Of a DNA stretch of 64,000 nucleotides, positions 1 to 8,441 are shown piece by piece. Both the position numbers and the translations under genes were made by a program. The DNA comes from a virus, in IMG/VR virus record IMGVR_UViG_3300017917_004998, positions 1 through 64,000 of that record. One strand, 5' to 3'. The stretch's first letter is position 1. Every line of letters begins with the position of its first letter. The notes under the pieces were generated by a model that searched no databases, had not been told where the DNA came from, and worked only from the letters and a program-made list of their open reading frames with translations.

Positions 1-1
1 A

Positions 2-151
2 CTTGATATGTTTGAAAGATGGAAGATTGCAGATTTGACCCCTAATATGATGGAGATTGATTATTGTAATAAATTATGTGATGAACATAATGTTCCAACA
101 AAACTAATTACTGTAACATATAACAGCGAATCTAACGAATTTTATGAGTAA
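2..151 (+). CDS. 3' end of a KERYNQI-family hypothetical protein (partial)
   Basis: The reading frame is open from the window edge to TAA and encodes 49 residues ending NVPTKLITVTYNSESNEFYE. That tail is shared with the proteins at 325-699, 692-1090 and 2879-3268, so this is the C-terminal part of another member of that paralogous family. The function is unknown. The stop overlaps the next start in the octamer ATGAGTAA, which suggests translational coupling. The N-terminus lies outside the window. Confidence 0.75.
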   Translation, partial: LDMFERWKIADLTPNMMEIDYCNKLCDEHNVPTKLITVTYNSESNEFYE

Positions 152-332
152 TCATCCATTAAATAACACGTTAATAAATCTTAAAGAATTCAGAGATGAG
201 TTATCAGGATACAGTACACCGCAATCAGACGAAGGATGGTCATTATCTAACTTACCGGATCATTTTTGGGAAACTTTAGGAGAAGTAATCAATGATATTG
301 AATTGCACATAGAGAAAAATAAAGATGAGTAA
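144..332 (+). CDS. small hypothetical protein, 62 aa
   Basis: A 62-residue acidic protein with no family I recognise. Its ATG lies inside the stop region of the preceding gene (TATGAGTAA) and its own end (GATGAGTAA) contains the ATG of the next gene, so it sits in a tightly coupled chain. Start choice is fixed by this overlap. It is unrelated in sequence to the KERYNQI paralogs on either side although it uses the same junction octamer. Confidence 0.65.
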   Translation: MSNHPLNNTLINLKEFRDELSGYSTPQSDEGWSLSNLPDHFWETLGEVINDIELHIEKNKDE

Positions 333-699
333 AGAAAGATACAATCAGATTGTTGATGATGCGTATGATAACTATTCTAAAGAATTTGAGAAAGATAATT
401 CTATTGGAATTACTTTACTAATAAAGAGAGTAGATAATAAATTAGTCTATAGAAAACCAGACAGAGAAACGTTTATTGGTTTATGTAAATATGACAAATC
501 ATTTTCTGAAAAGTGGGGACTGGAGATTGAGGAACGAGAACTTGATAGGTTTGAAAGATATGAACATTTAAGAACTCACAAATACAGTGGTAAATGGGAT
601 GGTATTGGGGATGCTATGGAATATTACAATTCTATTAATGTCCCAACCAAACTAATCACAGTAACATACAACAACGAAAAATTAGAAATTTATGAATAA
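325..699 (+). CDS. KERYNQI-family hypothetical protein, 124 aa
   Basis: Member of a paralogous family with four readable copies in the first 3.3 kb plus a partial one. Conserved blocks: N-terminal SKERYNQIVDDAY, central ETFIGLCKYDKSFSEKWGL followed by EIEERELDRFER, and C-terminal NVPTKLITVTYNNEK. Acidic, no membrane segment, no recognised domain. Starts inside the previous stop and ends in TATGAATAA, which supplies the ATG of the next gene. Function unknown; local duplication is clear. Confidence 0.75.
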   Translation: MSKERYNQIVDDAYDNYSKEFEKDNSIGITLLIKRVDNKLVYRKPDRETFIGLCKYDKSFSEKWGLEIEERELDRFERYEHLRTHKYSGKWDGIGDAMEYYNSINVPTKLITVTYNNEKLEIYE

Positions 700-1090
700 A
701 GAAAGATATAACCAGATTGCTGATGAGGTCTTCAAAAAATATGCGGACAGTCATTGGACTCCACCAGAAAATCCCGATGGACCTTTGTTGTCAGGTAAAT
801 TGTGGTCACTAAAACCCATGCAACACTCAAAAGAAACTTTTATTAATGAGTGTAAAATAGATAAAGAATTCTCTGAAAGGTGGGGATTGAAGATTGAAGA
901 ACGAGAGTTGAGTTTAGATGAGAGAAATGAGTTATTAAATAAAGTATTAAACCGTAATCACAAAAGAAAAGACTGCTTTAGTGATAAGGAATTTGAAACA
1001 GAAACACTAAAAGACGCTAACTCCTTTAATATTCCAGCCAAACTAATCACAGTAACATACGAAGACGAAACAATTGAAATTTACGAATAA
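692..1090 (+). CDS. KERYNQI-family hypothetical protein, 132 aa
   Basis: Second full paralog: N-terminal NKERYNQIADEVFKKY, central ETFINECKIDKEFSERWGL, C-terminal PAKLITVTYEDETIEIYE. The start ATG is embedded in the previous gene's last codons (overlap of 8 nt). No recognisable fold or function. The end of this gene has ACGAATAA where its relatives have ATGAATAA, so the usual start for the following gene is missing. Confidence 0.75.
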   Translation: MNKERYNQIADEVFKKYADSHWTPPENPDGPLLSGKLWSLKPMQHSKETFINECKIDKEFSERWGLKIEERELSLDERNELLNKVLNRNHKRKDCFSDKEFETETLKDANSFNIPAKLITVTYEDETIEIYE

Positions 1091-1469
1091 AGCAAGATAC
1101 AATCAGATTGCCGATAAATCGGTTGAACACCTAACCTCACAAATCAACAAAGATCTAATTCACACAATCATGCAAGACCAAATAGAAAAATTAGAAGCTG
1201 AAATCAAACAAAAGAGGGCAGAGCTTGAGGCTCTACTACGAGCAAAGAGCTCAACGTGTATCGTGCCACTCAGAGAATTCTCAGTCGAAGAAAAGTGCGA
1301 AGCCTTTAATAAGCTTTATACACAAGCACACAACGTCTACGAAAATACCAAGAATTCAGGCTGGTGGGATGAGGACGAAGAGCATTATGCATTCGAATCT
1401 ATGATGGGGATCCTAACTAGAGACCGTCAAGAATTTTGGAAATATTATAACTCTCTAAAAACAAAATAA
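1074..1469 (+). CDS. hypothetical coiled-coil protein with KERYNQI-like leader
   Basis: Reading from TTG at 1074 gives a leader (KARYNQIADK) related to the KERYNQI family fused to an unrelated body. Residues about 33-58 (DQIEKLEAEIKQKRAEL) are a predicted coiled coil, followed by an acidic C-terminal half. The expected ATG at 1083 is ACG. Translation may start at TTG 1074, at ACG, or at the internal ATG near 1170, in which case the leader is a fossil. The function of the body is unknown. Confidence 0.55.
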   Translation: MKFTNKARYNQIADKSVEHLTSQINKDLIHTIMQDQIEKLEAEIKQKRAELEALLRAKSSTCIVPLREFSVEEKCEAFNKLYTQAHNVYENTKNSGWWDEDEEHYAFESMMGILTRDRQEFWKYYNSLKTK

Positions 1470-1523
1470 AATGAAACAAGATTTAAGAATTAAAGAGTAT
1501 AATTTTAAAGTAACCACTATAGT

Positions 1524-2000
1524 ATGACAGTATTAGATATTTTAAGAGAAAGATTACTCGGAAGAAAAATCTTAGTTCATGAGTTTGATTTTATCTTAGA
1601 TAAAAAAAATCCTCCAAGTAAAAGATATTCTGTTGATAGATCACATCGGGGTTTGGATCCAAACGATAAAAGATTGAAATACATTGGAGAGAGTTACCGG
1701 ACGGTTGTTTTAATCAATTCTGATTTCTATGGTAATGATGAGTACCAAATCAATGTTTATATTGATGGGGGATCCCCAGAAACAAAGGAATGCGTGGTGT
1801 CAGATTTTACAATTCTTAGCGAAATTGTAATTAAAGAGGAAAATTATATAGGACTTATCTTAGATGAAAGTAACGACTACTACATTATTGGTCATAGACA
1901 AACATCTGATTTACAATCAATCAAAGAGTGGAAAGAAGAAATGTTGCAATGTAATGATACTATGGACTGTAAAATATTAAAAGTTGAAGAAATAAAATAG
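1524..2000 (+). CDS. hypothetical protein, 158 aa
   Basis: A 158-residue open frame starting at ATG after a 54-nt gap. The composition is soluble and mixed beta/alpha (for example VLINSDFYGNDEYQINVYIDG). No domain is recognised. It lies immediately upstream of the Thg1-like gene with 19 nt between them, so co-transcription is likely. Confidence 0.65.
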   Translation: MTVLDILRERLLGRKILVHEFDFILDKKNPPSKRYSVDRSHRGLDPNDKRLKYIGESYRTVVLINSDFYGNDEYQINVYIDGGSPETKECVVSDFTILSEIVIKEENYIGLILDESNDYYIIGHRQTSDLQSIKEWKEEMLQCNDTMDCKILKVEEIK

Positions 2001-2019
2001 ACCCGTATATTATTAAACT

Positions 2020-2886
2020 ATGAAAGATCCACTAGGCGACCGCATGAAGGACTTCTACGAAGACCGAACCCGTTACAAGTTGGCACGTCGCACCAACACA
2101 ATCATCCGCATCGACGGAAAATCATTCCACACATACACTAAAGGACTTAAGCGTCCATTTGATGAAGGTCTGATGGAAGATATGAACAAGACAACCGAGT
2201 ACTTATGTCAGAATACCCAAGGTGCAAAATTTGGATATGTTCAATCGGATGAGATTTCTATCCTCATCACCGATTACGATGCCATCGACACCCATGCTTG
2301 GTTTGACGGTAACTTACAGAAGATGGCGAGTATCGCTGCTTCATTGGCAACTGCAAAGTTCAATCAATTACGAATGGCTAGACTTGCTGAAGATGGTTGC
2401 GAAAGCTCAAATGGCTTAGCTAGTGGTTTATTAAACTCTGATGATGTAAATAATTTCAAACTTGCAATGTTCGATGCTCGAGTATTCCAAATCCCTTACC
2501 AAGAAGAAGTTATCAACTACTTCATCTGGCGTCAGCAAGATGCTACCAGAAACTCGATCTCTTCCGTTGCTCAAAGTTTGTATTCTGCAAAAGAATTGCA
2601 CGGTAAGAAAACATCTGATATGCAGGAGATGATCTTTCAAAAAGGAATCAACTGGAACGATTTTACGCCTCGCGAAAAACGGGGAAGTATTATTCGTAAA
2701 GTAGAAAAGACTTTTAAAAAACCTGCGCATTGGGCTCATGGTGAAGGTGTATTTGACTCGAAATTTACTAGATCAAAATGGGAAGATGATCCAGAGACAC
2801 CGGTCTTCTCTCAATCAAAGGGTTATCTTCGTTGGTTAATGCCCCAAGCACCTGACAATAACAAAACAATTGAATTCCATGAGTAA
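2020..2886 (+). CDS. thg1: Thg1-like tRNA 3'-5' nucleotidyltransferase
   Basis: The family adds nucleotides to the 5' end of tRNA (G-1 of tRNA-His, or templated repair of 5'-truncated tRNA) by reverse polymerisation. Diagnostic motifs are visible: RIDGKSFHTYT near residue 30 (metal-binding Asp), GYVQSDEISILI near 70-80 (second acidic site), and FDARVFQIPYQEEVINYF then WRQQDATRNSI near 150-175. At 288 residues it is the usual length. It ends FHE-stop, whose bases contain the next start. In a phage it may maintain or repair tRNAs; the tRNA-like array at 29.5-33.3 kb makes that plausible but unproven. Confidence 0.88.
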   Translation: MKDPLGDRMKDFYEDRTRYKLARRTNTIIRIDGKSFHTYTKGLKRPFDEGLMEDMNKTTEYLCQNTQGAKFGYVQSDEISILITDYDAIDTHAWFDGNLQKMASIAASLATAKFNQLRMARLAEDGCESSNGLASGLLNSDDVNNFKLAMFDARVFQIPYQEEVINYFIWRQQDATRNSISSVAQSLYSAKELHGKKTSDMQEMIFQKGINWNDFTPREKRGSIIRKVEKTFKKPAHWAHGEGVFDSKFTRSKWEDDPETPVFSQSKGYLRWLMPQAPDNNKTIEFHE

Positions 2887-3268
2887 AGAAAGATACAATC
2901 AGATTATTGATGAGGTTTATGTGGACTACATGAAAGAAACTGATAAACTTGATTTGTGGAAAATAGAAAATTCACATTTAGTTGAGGTAACAGGTCCTAT
3001 ATACAATGCAAGGCCTAGACAATTTACAAAAGAAGAATTCATCGACAAATGTAAAACAGATAAAAGATTCTCTGAATATTGGGGATTGAAGATTGAAGAA
3101 CAAGAGCTGAGCCATGATGAAAGAATTATTTTAATGAATAAAAAATTAGGAGTTACTGACACTTTACCTCAATATTATAATACTGACGATGAAATGGATA
3201 AAAATAATGTTCCAACCAAACTACTCACAGTATCATACAACGACGAAAAAATTGAAGTTTATGAGTAA
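2879..3268 (+). CDS. KERYNQI-family hypothetical protein, 129 aa
   Basis: Another paralog: SKERYNQIIDEVYVDY at the N-terminus, KEEFIDKCKTDKRFSEYWGL in the middle, NVPTKLLTVSYNDEK near the end. I choose ATG 2879 rather than 2870 because it lies in CATGAGTAA, the same junction used by the other family members. It is separated from the other copies by three genes, so the family has been dispersed locally. Function unknown. Confidence 0.72.
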   Translation: MSKERYNQIIDEVYVDYMKETDKLDLWKIENSHLVEVTGPIYNARPRQFTKEEFIDKCKTDKRFSEYWGLKIEEQELSHDERIILMNKKLGVTDTLPQYYNTDDEMDKNNVPTKLLTVSYNDEKIEVYE

Positions 3269-3680
3269 TCTAGGTCGGCCAGATTACCAGCAGATAGCAT
3301 CCAATTACGGAATTACTGTTCACAAAGTGGAAGTAGGAGACGAAACGTGGAATGAAAGTGGCAGCGTTCACCTCAATCGTTCTTTTTGTGGCGGAAGAGA
3401 CGAGATCGTCATCGGAGTTTATGAAGATATTGATTGGGAAATTGCTTCTTTTTTTCATGAGCTTGGGCATTGCATTACTACTAATACCTTCGAGGGAGAT
3501 TATCTTAAGTTTCATATTGAGTTAGATGCTTGGATGGTTGGTCTACAAGAAGCATACAAGTATGGTTACGTAATTCAGCCATCAACCTTAAAGTTTATGA
3601 TAGAGTGTCTCGAAAGCTATATCGGTTGGGAAGAACGGGAAGTGAGGGGTTACAAAAATGAAAAATGGAGATTGCACTAA
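3261..3680 (+). CDS. putative zinc metallopeptidase (HExxH)
   Basis: A 139-residue protein with FFHELGHCI near residue 70, the HExxH zinc-binding helix, and a downstream glutamate/aspartate (FHIELDAWMVG) that could be the third ligand. The layout resembles small ImmA/IrrE-type peptidases, but the assignment to that family is inference. Start taken at ATG 3261, inside the preceding TATGAGTAA junction, not the upstream in-frame codon at 3189. Cytoplasmic: no signal peptide. Confidence 0.65.
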   Translation: MSNLGRPDYQQIASNYGITVHKVEVGDETWNESGSVHLNRSFCGGRDEIVIGVYEDIDWEIASFFHELGHCITTNTFEGDYLKFHIELDAWMVGLQEAYKYGYVIQPSTLKFMIECLESYIGWEEREVRGYKNEKWRLH

Positions 3681-3704
3681 ATTTATAAATTTAAACACAC
3701 AAAA

Positions 3705-4229
3705 ATGGGTATGAGAATGGCAAAAGCACCACAAGAACACGTGGATACTTTAAGGAGATGGATGCAGTTCAACGACGAATTGTGTAAAATCGATCCAACT
3801 AATGAATTTGAGTGGAATGGGTTTAAAGAAGATTGGGAAGACGAAGAGGATTTTGTTAAAATCATAAAGCATTGTGAGGATGACCGAGGTTTTACCTGGG
3901 ATTACTTTATGGATTACTATCAATCAAATATCTCTTGGATTCATATGAGAGTAATCTTAGGTTTCGAAGTGATGGTTGACAATGTTTGTGATCCAGATCT
4001 TGACTATCTTGAGTTTAAACCCGAAATAAAGAAATTTTTGGGAAACGAACCCATTGTTAAATTCAAAGCTAAGCGAATCGATACTGGTGATTGGGTTACT
4101 GGATTTTTCACAAAGAAAAAAGTTGGTAGATTAATAGTTCCGGTCATCGAGGTTTACAAGGAATGGGATAATGGGGATTATATGGAGACATACGAAATTG
4201 ATGGAGCAACTCTAACTTATGCAGATTAA
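3705..4229 (+). CDS. hypothetical acidic protein, 174 aa
   Basis: Begins MGMRMAKAPQEHVDTLRRW; the three nearby Met codons leave the exact start open. An acidic N-terminal half (EDWEDEEDF) is followed by a beta-rich C-terminal half. No recognised domain. The next gene starts 3 nt after the stop. Confidence 0.65.
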   Translation: MGMRMAKAPQEHVDTLRRWMQFNDELCKIDPTNEFEWNGFKEDWEDEEDFVKIIKHCEDDRGFTWDYFMDYYQSNISWIHMRVILGFEVMVDNVCDPDLDYLEFKPEIKKFLGNEPIVKFKAKRIDTGDWVTGFFTKKKVGRLIVPVIEVYKEWDNGDYMETYEIDGATLTYAD

Positions 4230-4232
4230 GAT

Positions 4233-4454
4233 ATGAAACTACTACAGATAATTAAAAATGCTTTTTCGCTGAGAATGGTTTGCTCTATTTTTAATAATGA
4301 TGCTCACGAAATTGTATCCAAACGAGGCAAAGAGATTTTGGAGAAACAGCAAAAAAGGTACACGTTTATCCCAAACGCAAAGACATCACGTACGCAATCT
4401 GATATGGTTGATATCATAATTGGAGTAAATGGAAAAAGACGAAGATATAAGTAA
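4233..4454 (+). CDS. small basic hypothetical protein, 73 aa
   Basis: A 73-residue basic protein (ends GVNGKRRRYK) with no recognisable motif. ATG lies 3 nt after the upstream stop, so it is probably translated from the same message. Function unknown. Confidence 0.5.
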   Translation: MKLLQIIKNAFSLRMVCSIFNNDAHEIVSKRGKEILEKQQKRYTFIPNAKTSRTQSDMVDIIIGVNGKRRRYK

Positions 4455-4455
4455 A

Positions 4456-4728
4456 ATGAAAAAACTATTTTTATTTCTTCTAAGAAGGTACAGTAACACC
4501 GAAACTCAACGAATTGAGATTTATAAAGAGTTGTGGTACAACACCAAAGACCAATATAACGAACAAACTTCATTTGGTACTGTTTACAACATGAACACTG
4601 AAATGCTTATTGCTAATCCTTTCTTTGAAAGTAGAGTGATGCTGGGTCAAGACGAGCATTTAAGAATGCTGAAGCAAGGGTTGGCTAATTCGTTTGATCA
4701 AAGTGTAGAGTTTATTTTAAAAAACTGA
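4456..4728 (+). CDS. hypothetical protein, 90 aa
   Basis: I place the start at ATG 4456 (MKKLFLFLLRRY), one base after the upstream stop, rather than at 4429, which would overlap the upstream gene by 26 nt. The first ten residues are hydrophobic/basic but too short for a clear signal peptide. The rest is soluble. No family recognised. Confidence 0.55.
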   Translation: MKKLFLFLLRRYSNTETQRIEIYKELWYNTKDQYNEQTSFGTVYNMNTEMLIANPFFESRVMLGQDEHLRMLKQGLANSFDQSVEFILKN

Positions 4729-4732
4729 TAAT

Positions 4733-5047
4733 ATGAAACTAGGAGAATTTATACAAAACTTTAGTCACAATAACGTTGTTAGACTAATGTACAAAGAAAA
4801 GGGAGGAAACAGACTTGTCCTCGAAGATTGGAACGACGTTTCAATGGACCACGAGATTTTAAAATCTAGAGGAAAAAATCGGCACTACATCGACAACGAG
4901 GTGTTGGGACTAGCAACAATTCATTTTCGACCTGGAGTGGAGCACCACTACCCAGAGGCCTTAAATATCGTTATCGAAGAGTTAGAGAACCAGCCCTTTA
5001 TCGAGGAGGTCGTTGATGAGACCACTCACTACTCAGCAAGCTGCTGA
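4733..5047 (+). CDS. hypothetical protein, 104 aa
   Basis: A 104-residue soluble protein starting MKLGEFIQNFSHNN. Base composition is slightly more GC-rich than the genes before it. Its TGA stop overlaps the ATG of the DUF4326 gene, a coupled pair. No domain recognised. Confidence 0.65.
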   Translation: MKLGEFIQNFSHNNVVRLMYKEKGGNRLVLEDWNDVSMDHEILKSRGKNRHYIDNEVLGLATIHFRPGVEHHYPEALNIVIEELENQPFIEEVVDETTHYSASC

Positions 5048-5355
5048 TGAAACCAAAGGTTGTCCACTGCAAAAAGGAGGAGTTTGACGTTTACATAGGC
5101 AGGGGAATTCGGAACGGTGAGAAATCAAAGTGGGGAAATCCCTTTTCACACAAGGAAGGAACTCTTGCAGAATTTAAAGTGAGCTCAAGAAAAGAGGCAA
5201 TCCAAAAATTCGAAGAGTACCTTCTCTCCAACAAAAACCTAATGGATAGCTTAGAGGAACTTAGGGGAAAGGTCCTTGGGTGTTGGTGCAAGCCCAAATC
5301 ATGTCATGGAGATATCTTGCTTAAATATGCAAATCAGCCCAAGAGGTTATTTTAA
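5047..5355 (+). CDS. DUF4326 domain protein
   Basis: A 102-residue protein matching the DUF4326 pattern: VYIGRGIRNGEKSKWGNPF near residue 17 and the cysteine/histidine block LGCWCKPKSCHGDILLKYA near the C-terminus. The family is frequent in phages; its biochemical role is not known to me. The conserved Cys-x-Cys...Cys-His suggests a metal or catalytic site. Confidence 0.85.
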   Translation: MKPKVVHCKKEEFDVYIGRGIRNGEKSKWGNPFSHKEGTLAEFKVSSRKEAIQKFEEYLLSNKNLMDSLEELRGKVLGCWCKPKSCHGDILLKYANQPKRLF

Positions 5356-5369
5356 ACAATCAATATAAA

Positions 5370-6080
5370 ATGGAAAAATTACCGAATATTATTTTAGGAA
5401 ATAACAAAAACAAAGCTCCTCTTGGTTATCTGGGTATGCAAGAATCCTGGAATTCTTTTCAAGGATTTCTCAAAGAACAATGCTTTAAGTCCGGTGCTTT
5501 ATTAATTGATGGTCAGCCACATTTGAAAATATACGAAGATCCAACAAATGAGGACTCAGCTTTTCCAAATGTTTATTACGGAGCAAATGTCTTAATCAAG
5601 CCATCCACACAAGACAATGATCTTCTTGATCTATTGGATGATTTTGATGCTATGGGATTTAAAAAAAGCAGTAATGAATTTTTACTTGCAATACGAATTC
5701 AATCGGATTCTGTTGTATCTAGAGTATCACAGTCATATTACTCGGAGGTTTATCCTATAGAGTTACTAAGCAGATATAAAATAGATATTTCAATCTGTGA
5801 AGATCTTCAAGATCCGCATTTTAGCCAGATTCATTATTTTGGATCGCGTTTTGCCAGTCTACAAAAGAGAGAAACAATTCAATTCAAGTACATACTTAAC
5901 GTGGAACCAGGATCACCTTTATCTGAAGAAAGCCAAACCAACCACACAATCATGTTGAGCTCCAAAGAAATCTTTAAGAAACTGGAAGAGTGGGTAGTAG
6001 ATCTCGTTAAAATCCACATCGGAGAGATGCAAAGAACTTCAGAATCTGCTAACGGACTTGGGCGAGATTGGATTCGATAA
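5370..6080 (+). CDS. hypothetical protein with DLxxIGF-like motif, 236 aa
   Basis: First of three related proteins in a row (with 6274-6885 and 6928-7485). They share a segment, here LLDLLDDFDAMGFKKSSNEF near residues 85-105, followed by a beta-strand pair. The first part carries W-x-x-F (WNSFQGFLKEQCF) where the other two have VWDYFFK. No enzyme motif is visible. The LLxxDLxxIGF element recurs in many unrelated proteins of this window. Confidence 0.65.
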   Translation: MEKLPNIILGNNKNKAPLGYLGMQESWNSFQGFLKEQCFKSGALLIDGQPHLKIYEDPTNEDSAFPNVYYGANVLIKPSTQDNDLLDLLDDFDAMGFKKSSNEFLLAIRIQSDSVVSRVSQSYYSEVYPIELLSRYKIDISICEDLQDPHFSQIHYFGSRFASLQKRETIQFKYILNVEPGSPLSEESQTNHTIMLSSKEIFKKLEEWVVDLVKIHIGEMQRTSESANGLGRDWIR

Positions 6081-6096
6081 ACCGGATATATAAGCT

Positions 6097-6216
6097 ATGC
6101 AAGAAATTTTTCAGGAAACTCCGGCCCCAGTTATTATTTCATGGGTAGTTTTAGGTCTATCCTTCTGTATTGGTTTGATCATGCTTGTAAAGCAGAACTC
6201 CAAACCAGAGGAATAA
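6097..6216 (+). CDS. 39-aa single-span membrane protein
   Basis: Short frame encoding one hydrophobic helix (VIISWVVLGLSFCIGLIML, about residues 12-30) with short polar ends. A GATATATA element lies 5 nt upstream of the ATG, which supports expression as a late gene. Function unknown. Confidence 0.5.
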   Translation: MQEIFQETPAPVIISWVVLGLSFCIGLIMLVKQNSKPEE

Positions 6217-6273
6217 TTTAAACCCGTCTGTGTTCATTTTTATTTTCCGTGGGATTTACATATATTTGAGATT

Positions 6274-6885
6274 ATGAACGAATTATCAACAGCCGCCGGT
6301 GGGGTAAGTATAAATTTAAAAATACCTGAGGGCGATCTAATAGTGTCTTCCAATGGTTCAACAACATTGATGAACACTATCGAAGATCCAAATCCTATGG
6401 GACTGATGAATAGAGTGTCGGTTTGGGATTATTTTTTTAAAACACTTGCCAGAAAGTCTTACAAGTTTAAAAGTTTGAAAATAGAAGATCGCCCAAAGAT
6501 TACAAATTATTACAACAGGCACAGATCACCACATAACGTTAGGTGCAGCATAAAAATGAGTGCAACTACCGCCAGCGAAGATCTTCAGAATCTGCTAACA
6601 GACTTGAACGAGATCGGATTTGATAAACCTGATCGCGTAATTTCATTTTTTATCAGAGTCTATTTACAATTAAATAGCTATAGCATGCATGGCGAAGCTT
6701 ACTTTATAGATATATTGTACTCAGAAAAAAATTCGACACTGAATTTTATTAAGACATTAACTGTGCCATTCACGGACTCGGAAGGATTAATGTCTACGAC
6801 TGATTACTATGAAGATACATCCAAAGAGGCACTCTTGATATTGGAGGAAGAACTTACTGGAATAATCGAAAATTTTAACATTTAA
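6274..6885 (+). CDS. hypothetical protein, VWDYFFK paralog 1, 203 aa
   Basis: Shares with the next gene the block VWDYFFKTLARKSYKF (residues about 49-64) and LQNLLTDLNEIGFDKPDRVI (about 105-124). C-terminal third ends with an amphipathic helix. No recognised family. A clear promoter (T-run, then TATATTTG at 6261-6268) lies directly upstream. Confidence 0.65.
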   Translation: MNELSTAAGGVSINLKIPEGDLIVSSNGSTTLMNTIEDPNPMGLMNRVSVWDYFFKTLARKSYKFKSLKIEDRPKITNYYNRHRSPHNVRCSIKMSATTASEDLQNLLTDLNEIGFDKPDRVISFFIRVYLQLNSYSMHGEAYFIDILYSEKNSTLNFIKTLTVPFTDSEGLMSTTDYYEDTSKEALLILEEELTGIIENFNI

Positions 6886-6927
6886 ACTTCCGTTTTTGTC
6901 CCTGCAATTTCTTTTAAATTCGAGATC

Positions 6928-7485
6928 GTGATAAAATTTCAGCCATCTTCATACGAGCAACACGCAGGTTTAGAAATAGGTAACGAATCACTAGGACTTC
7001 TTTTAAGCCCATCCGTTTGGGATTATTTTTTTAAAGATTTTGTTAGAAAGAACACTAAATTTGGTCTTTTGAATCTGGAGAAAGCTCCATATTTAAGAGG
7101 GTCTACAGGGCCTAATAAAGTCGGGTGCGATGTCAGGGTCGACATAATAATTAACCCAAACACCGATGACCAGGAACTCCTGGATTTACTTACAGATCTG
7201 TCAGAAATTGGATTTAACAAAAAGGAACCCATAATTTCATTTCTTATAGAAATCTGCACATTTAATCTTGTAAAGAATGAATCGGAACGTGCATATTACA
7301 TAGATGTAAGCAGATCAAATAAAAATAGAAATTTTGTCATTCACTATAAAGAAGTTCTCCCGCTTGTTTCGTACGAATCCAGATTGTCTGACTTGGATTA
7401 CTTTGAGAACTCATCAAAAAATGCTTTTCTGGTGATAGAGGGACTACTCGAAAAAGCCATCGAGGGTTATATGAGAGAAAAATAG
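6928..7485 (+). CDS. hypothetical protein, VWDYFFK paralog 2, 185 aa
   Basis: Starts at GTG 6928 (MIKFQPSSYEQ); no better ATG exists upstream of the conserved VWDYFFKDFVRKNTKF. Contains LLDLLTDLSEIGFNKKEPII, collinear with the upstream paralog. Followed by a hairpin terminator facing the converging minus-strand operon. Function unknown. Confidence 0.65.
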   Translation: MIKFQPSSYEQHAGLEIGNESLGLLLSPSVWDYFFKDFVRKNTKFGLLNLEKAPYLRGSTGPNKVGCDVRVDIIINPNTDDQELLDLLTDLSEIGFNKKEPIISFLIEICTFNLVKNESERAYYIDVSRSNKNRNFVIHYKEVLPLVSYESRLSDLDYFENSSKNAFLVIEGLLEKAIEGYMREK

Positions 7486-7490
7486 AAATC

Positions 7491-7528
7491 AATCTCGATA
7501 GATCTGTTCTTATATCGAGATTTGTTTT
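7491..7528 (+). terminator. intrinsic terminator between converging operons
   Basis: Ten-bp stem AATCTCGATA / TATCGAGATT (7491-7500 and 7513-7522) followed by TGTTTT. It lies after the stop at 7485 and before the end of the minus-strand gene at 7566, so it may serve both strands. Confidence 0.7.
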
Positions 7529-7565
7529 AACTTGGATCTTTCACATCGCCGATCCTATGTGTGCA

Positions 7566-8438
7566 TTAGAACCCAATATCTCCAAGATTCCCGACAAGAT
7601 CTGCATCAGATTCATATCCTTTAGGCCAAATCAATTTGGACCTGATGTCTTTAAAGTCCACATCGTTCCAAAGAGGCTTTAAAACTATCGCCATCTTACC
7701 TGGATCCATTTCAATCTCTTTATTCAGGTCTTCCACAGGAATGAGTGGTGCAATCAATTGTTTCGTTTCCAAATTTCCGCTTTTAAAAAGTGTCAGCAGT
7801 TTTTCTTGACTCCATCCACCCAGAGCAACTTCAAAAGCATCGCATCTGAAAGGACCTCCAATTCTTTTAGGTGCTCCTGCTAGAGATGAGAGTGTATTTG
7901 CATTACAAAAGAAACCTTTTCCAACCTCTATAGGTCCTCCAGCAAGAGAATTAATGTTGGTGAAAGTGCAAGAAAAATTTCCTCCAACTTTCTTTGGAGA
8001 TCCTGCTAATGTAGAAACACTGCTATGTGAACACGAAAAATCCCCACCAACCTCCTCTGGTGCTCCGTCAAGACTTGTAAGGGAATTATGGTTGCAATAA
8101 AAATTTCTACCAACCTTTTTCGGACCTCCAATTAGTGAGGTTAGTTGATTGGAATCGCACTGAAAATTATTCCCAACCTCTTTGGGTGCTCCGTCAAGTG
8201 AAGTCAGAAGATTGTACCCACATTCGAAATTGCCACTAACCTTACCAAACTTTATTCCACGTAGATCCCCTATCTCATGACTCGAAAAAGAAACATTTCC
8301 TCTGACATCGACTAGACCTGTCGAAGGATCGAATGACCATTTTCCATCTACCCACTTGTTCAGAAATTCTTTCTGCTCATTGGTGAGATCACTCCGATCT
8401 TGTGATTCAAATACCTTATATGGCTTAATGTGTTTCAT
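7566..8438 (-). CDS. leucine-rich-like repeat protein, 290 aa
   Basis: Last gene of a six-gene minus-strand operon of paralogs. Order: N-terminus MKHIKPYKVFESQDRSDL (capsid-targeting-like), a short domain LDKWVDGKWSFDPSTGLVDV-like, then about seven repeats of roughly 20 residues of the type SLDGAPKEVGNNFQCDSNQL, and a helical C-terminal domain ending LVGNLGDIGF. The repeats look like a short solenoid with a Cys/Asn ladder. Role unknown; a head-internal or surface protein is possible. Confidence 0.75.
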   Translation of the reverse strand: MKHIKPYKVFESQDRSDLTNEQKEFLNKWVDGKWSFDPSTGLVDVRGNVSFSSHEIGDLRGIKFGKVSGNFECGYNLLTSLDGAPKEVGNNFQCDSNQLTSLIGGPKKVGRNFYCNHNSLTSLDGAPEEVGGDFSCSHSSVSTLAGSPKKVGGNFSCTFTNINSLAGGPIEVGKGFFCNANTLSSLAGAPKRIGGPFRCDAFEVALGGWSQEKLLTLFKSGNLETKQLIAPLIPVEDLNKEIEMDPGKMAIVLKPLWNDVDFKDIRSKLIWPKGYESDADLVGNLGDIGF

Positions 8439-8441
8439 AAT

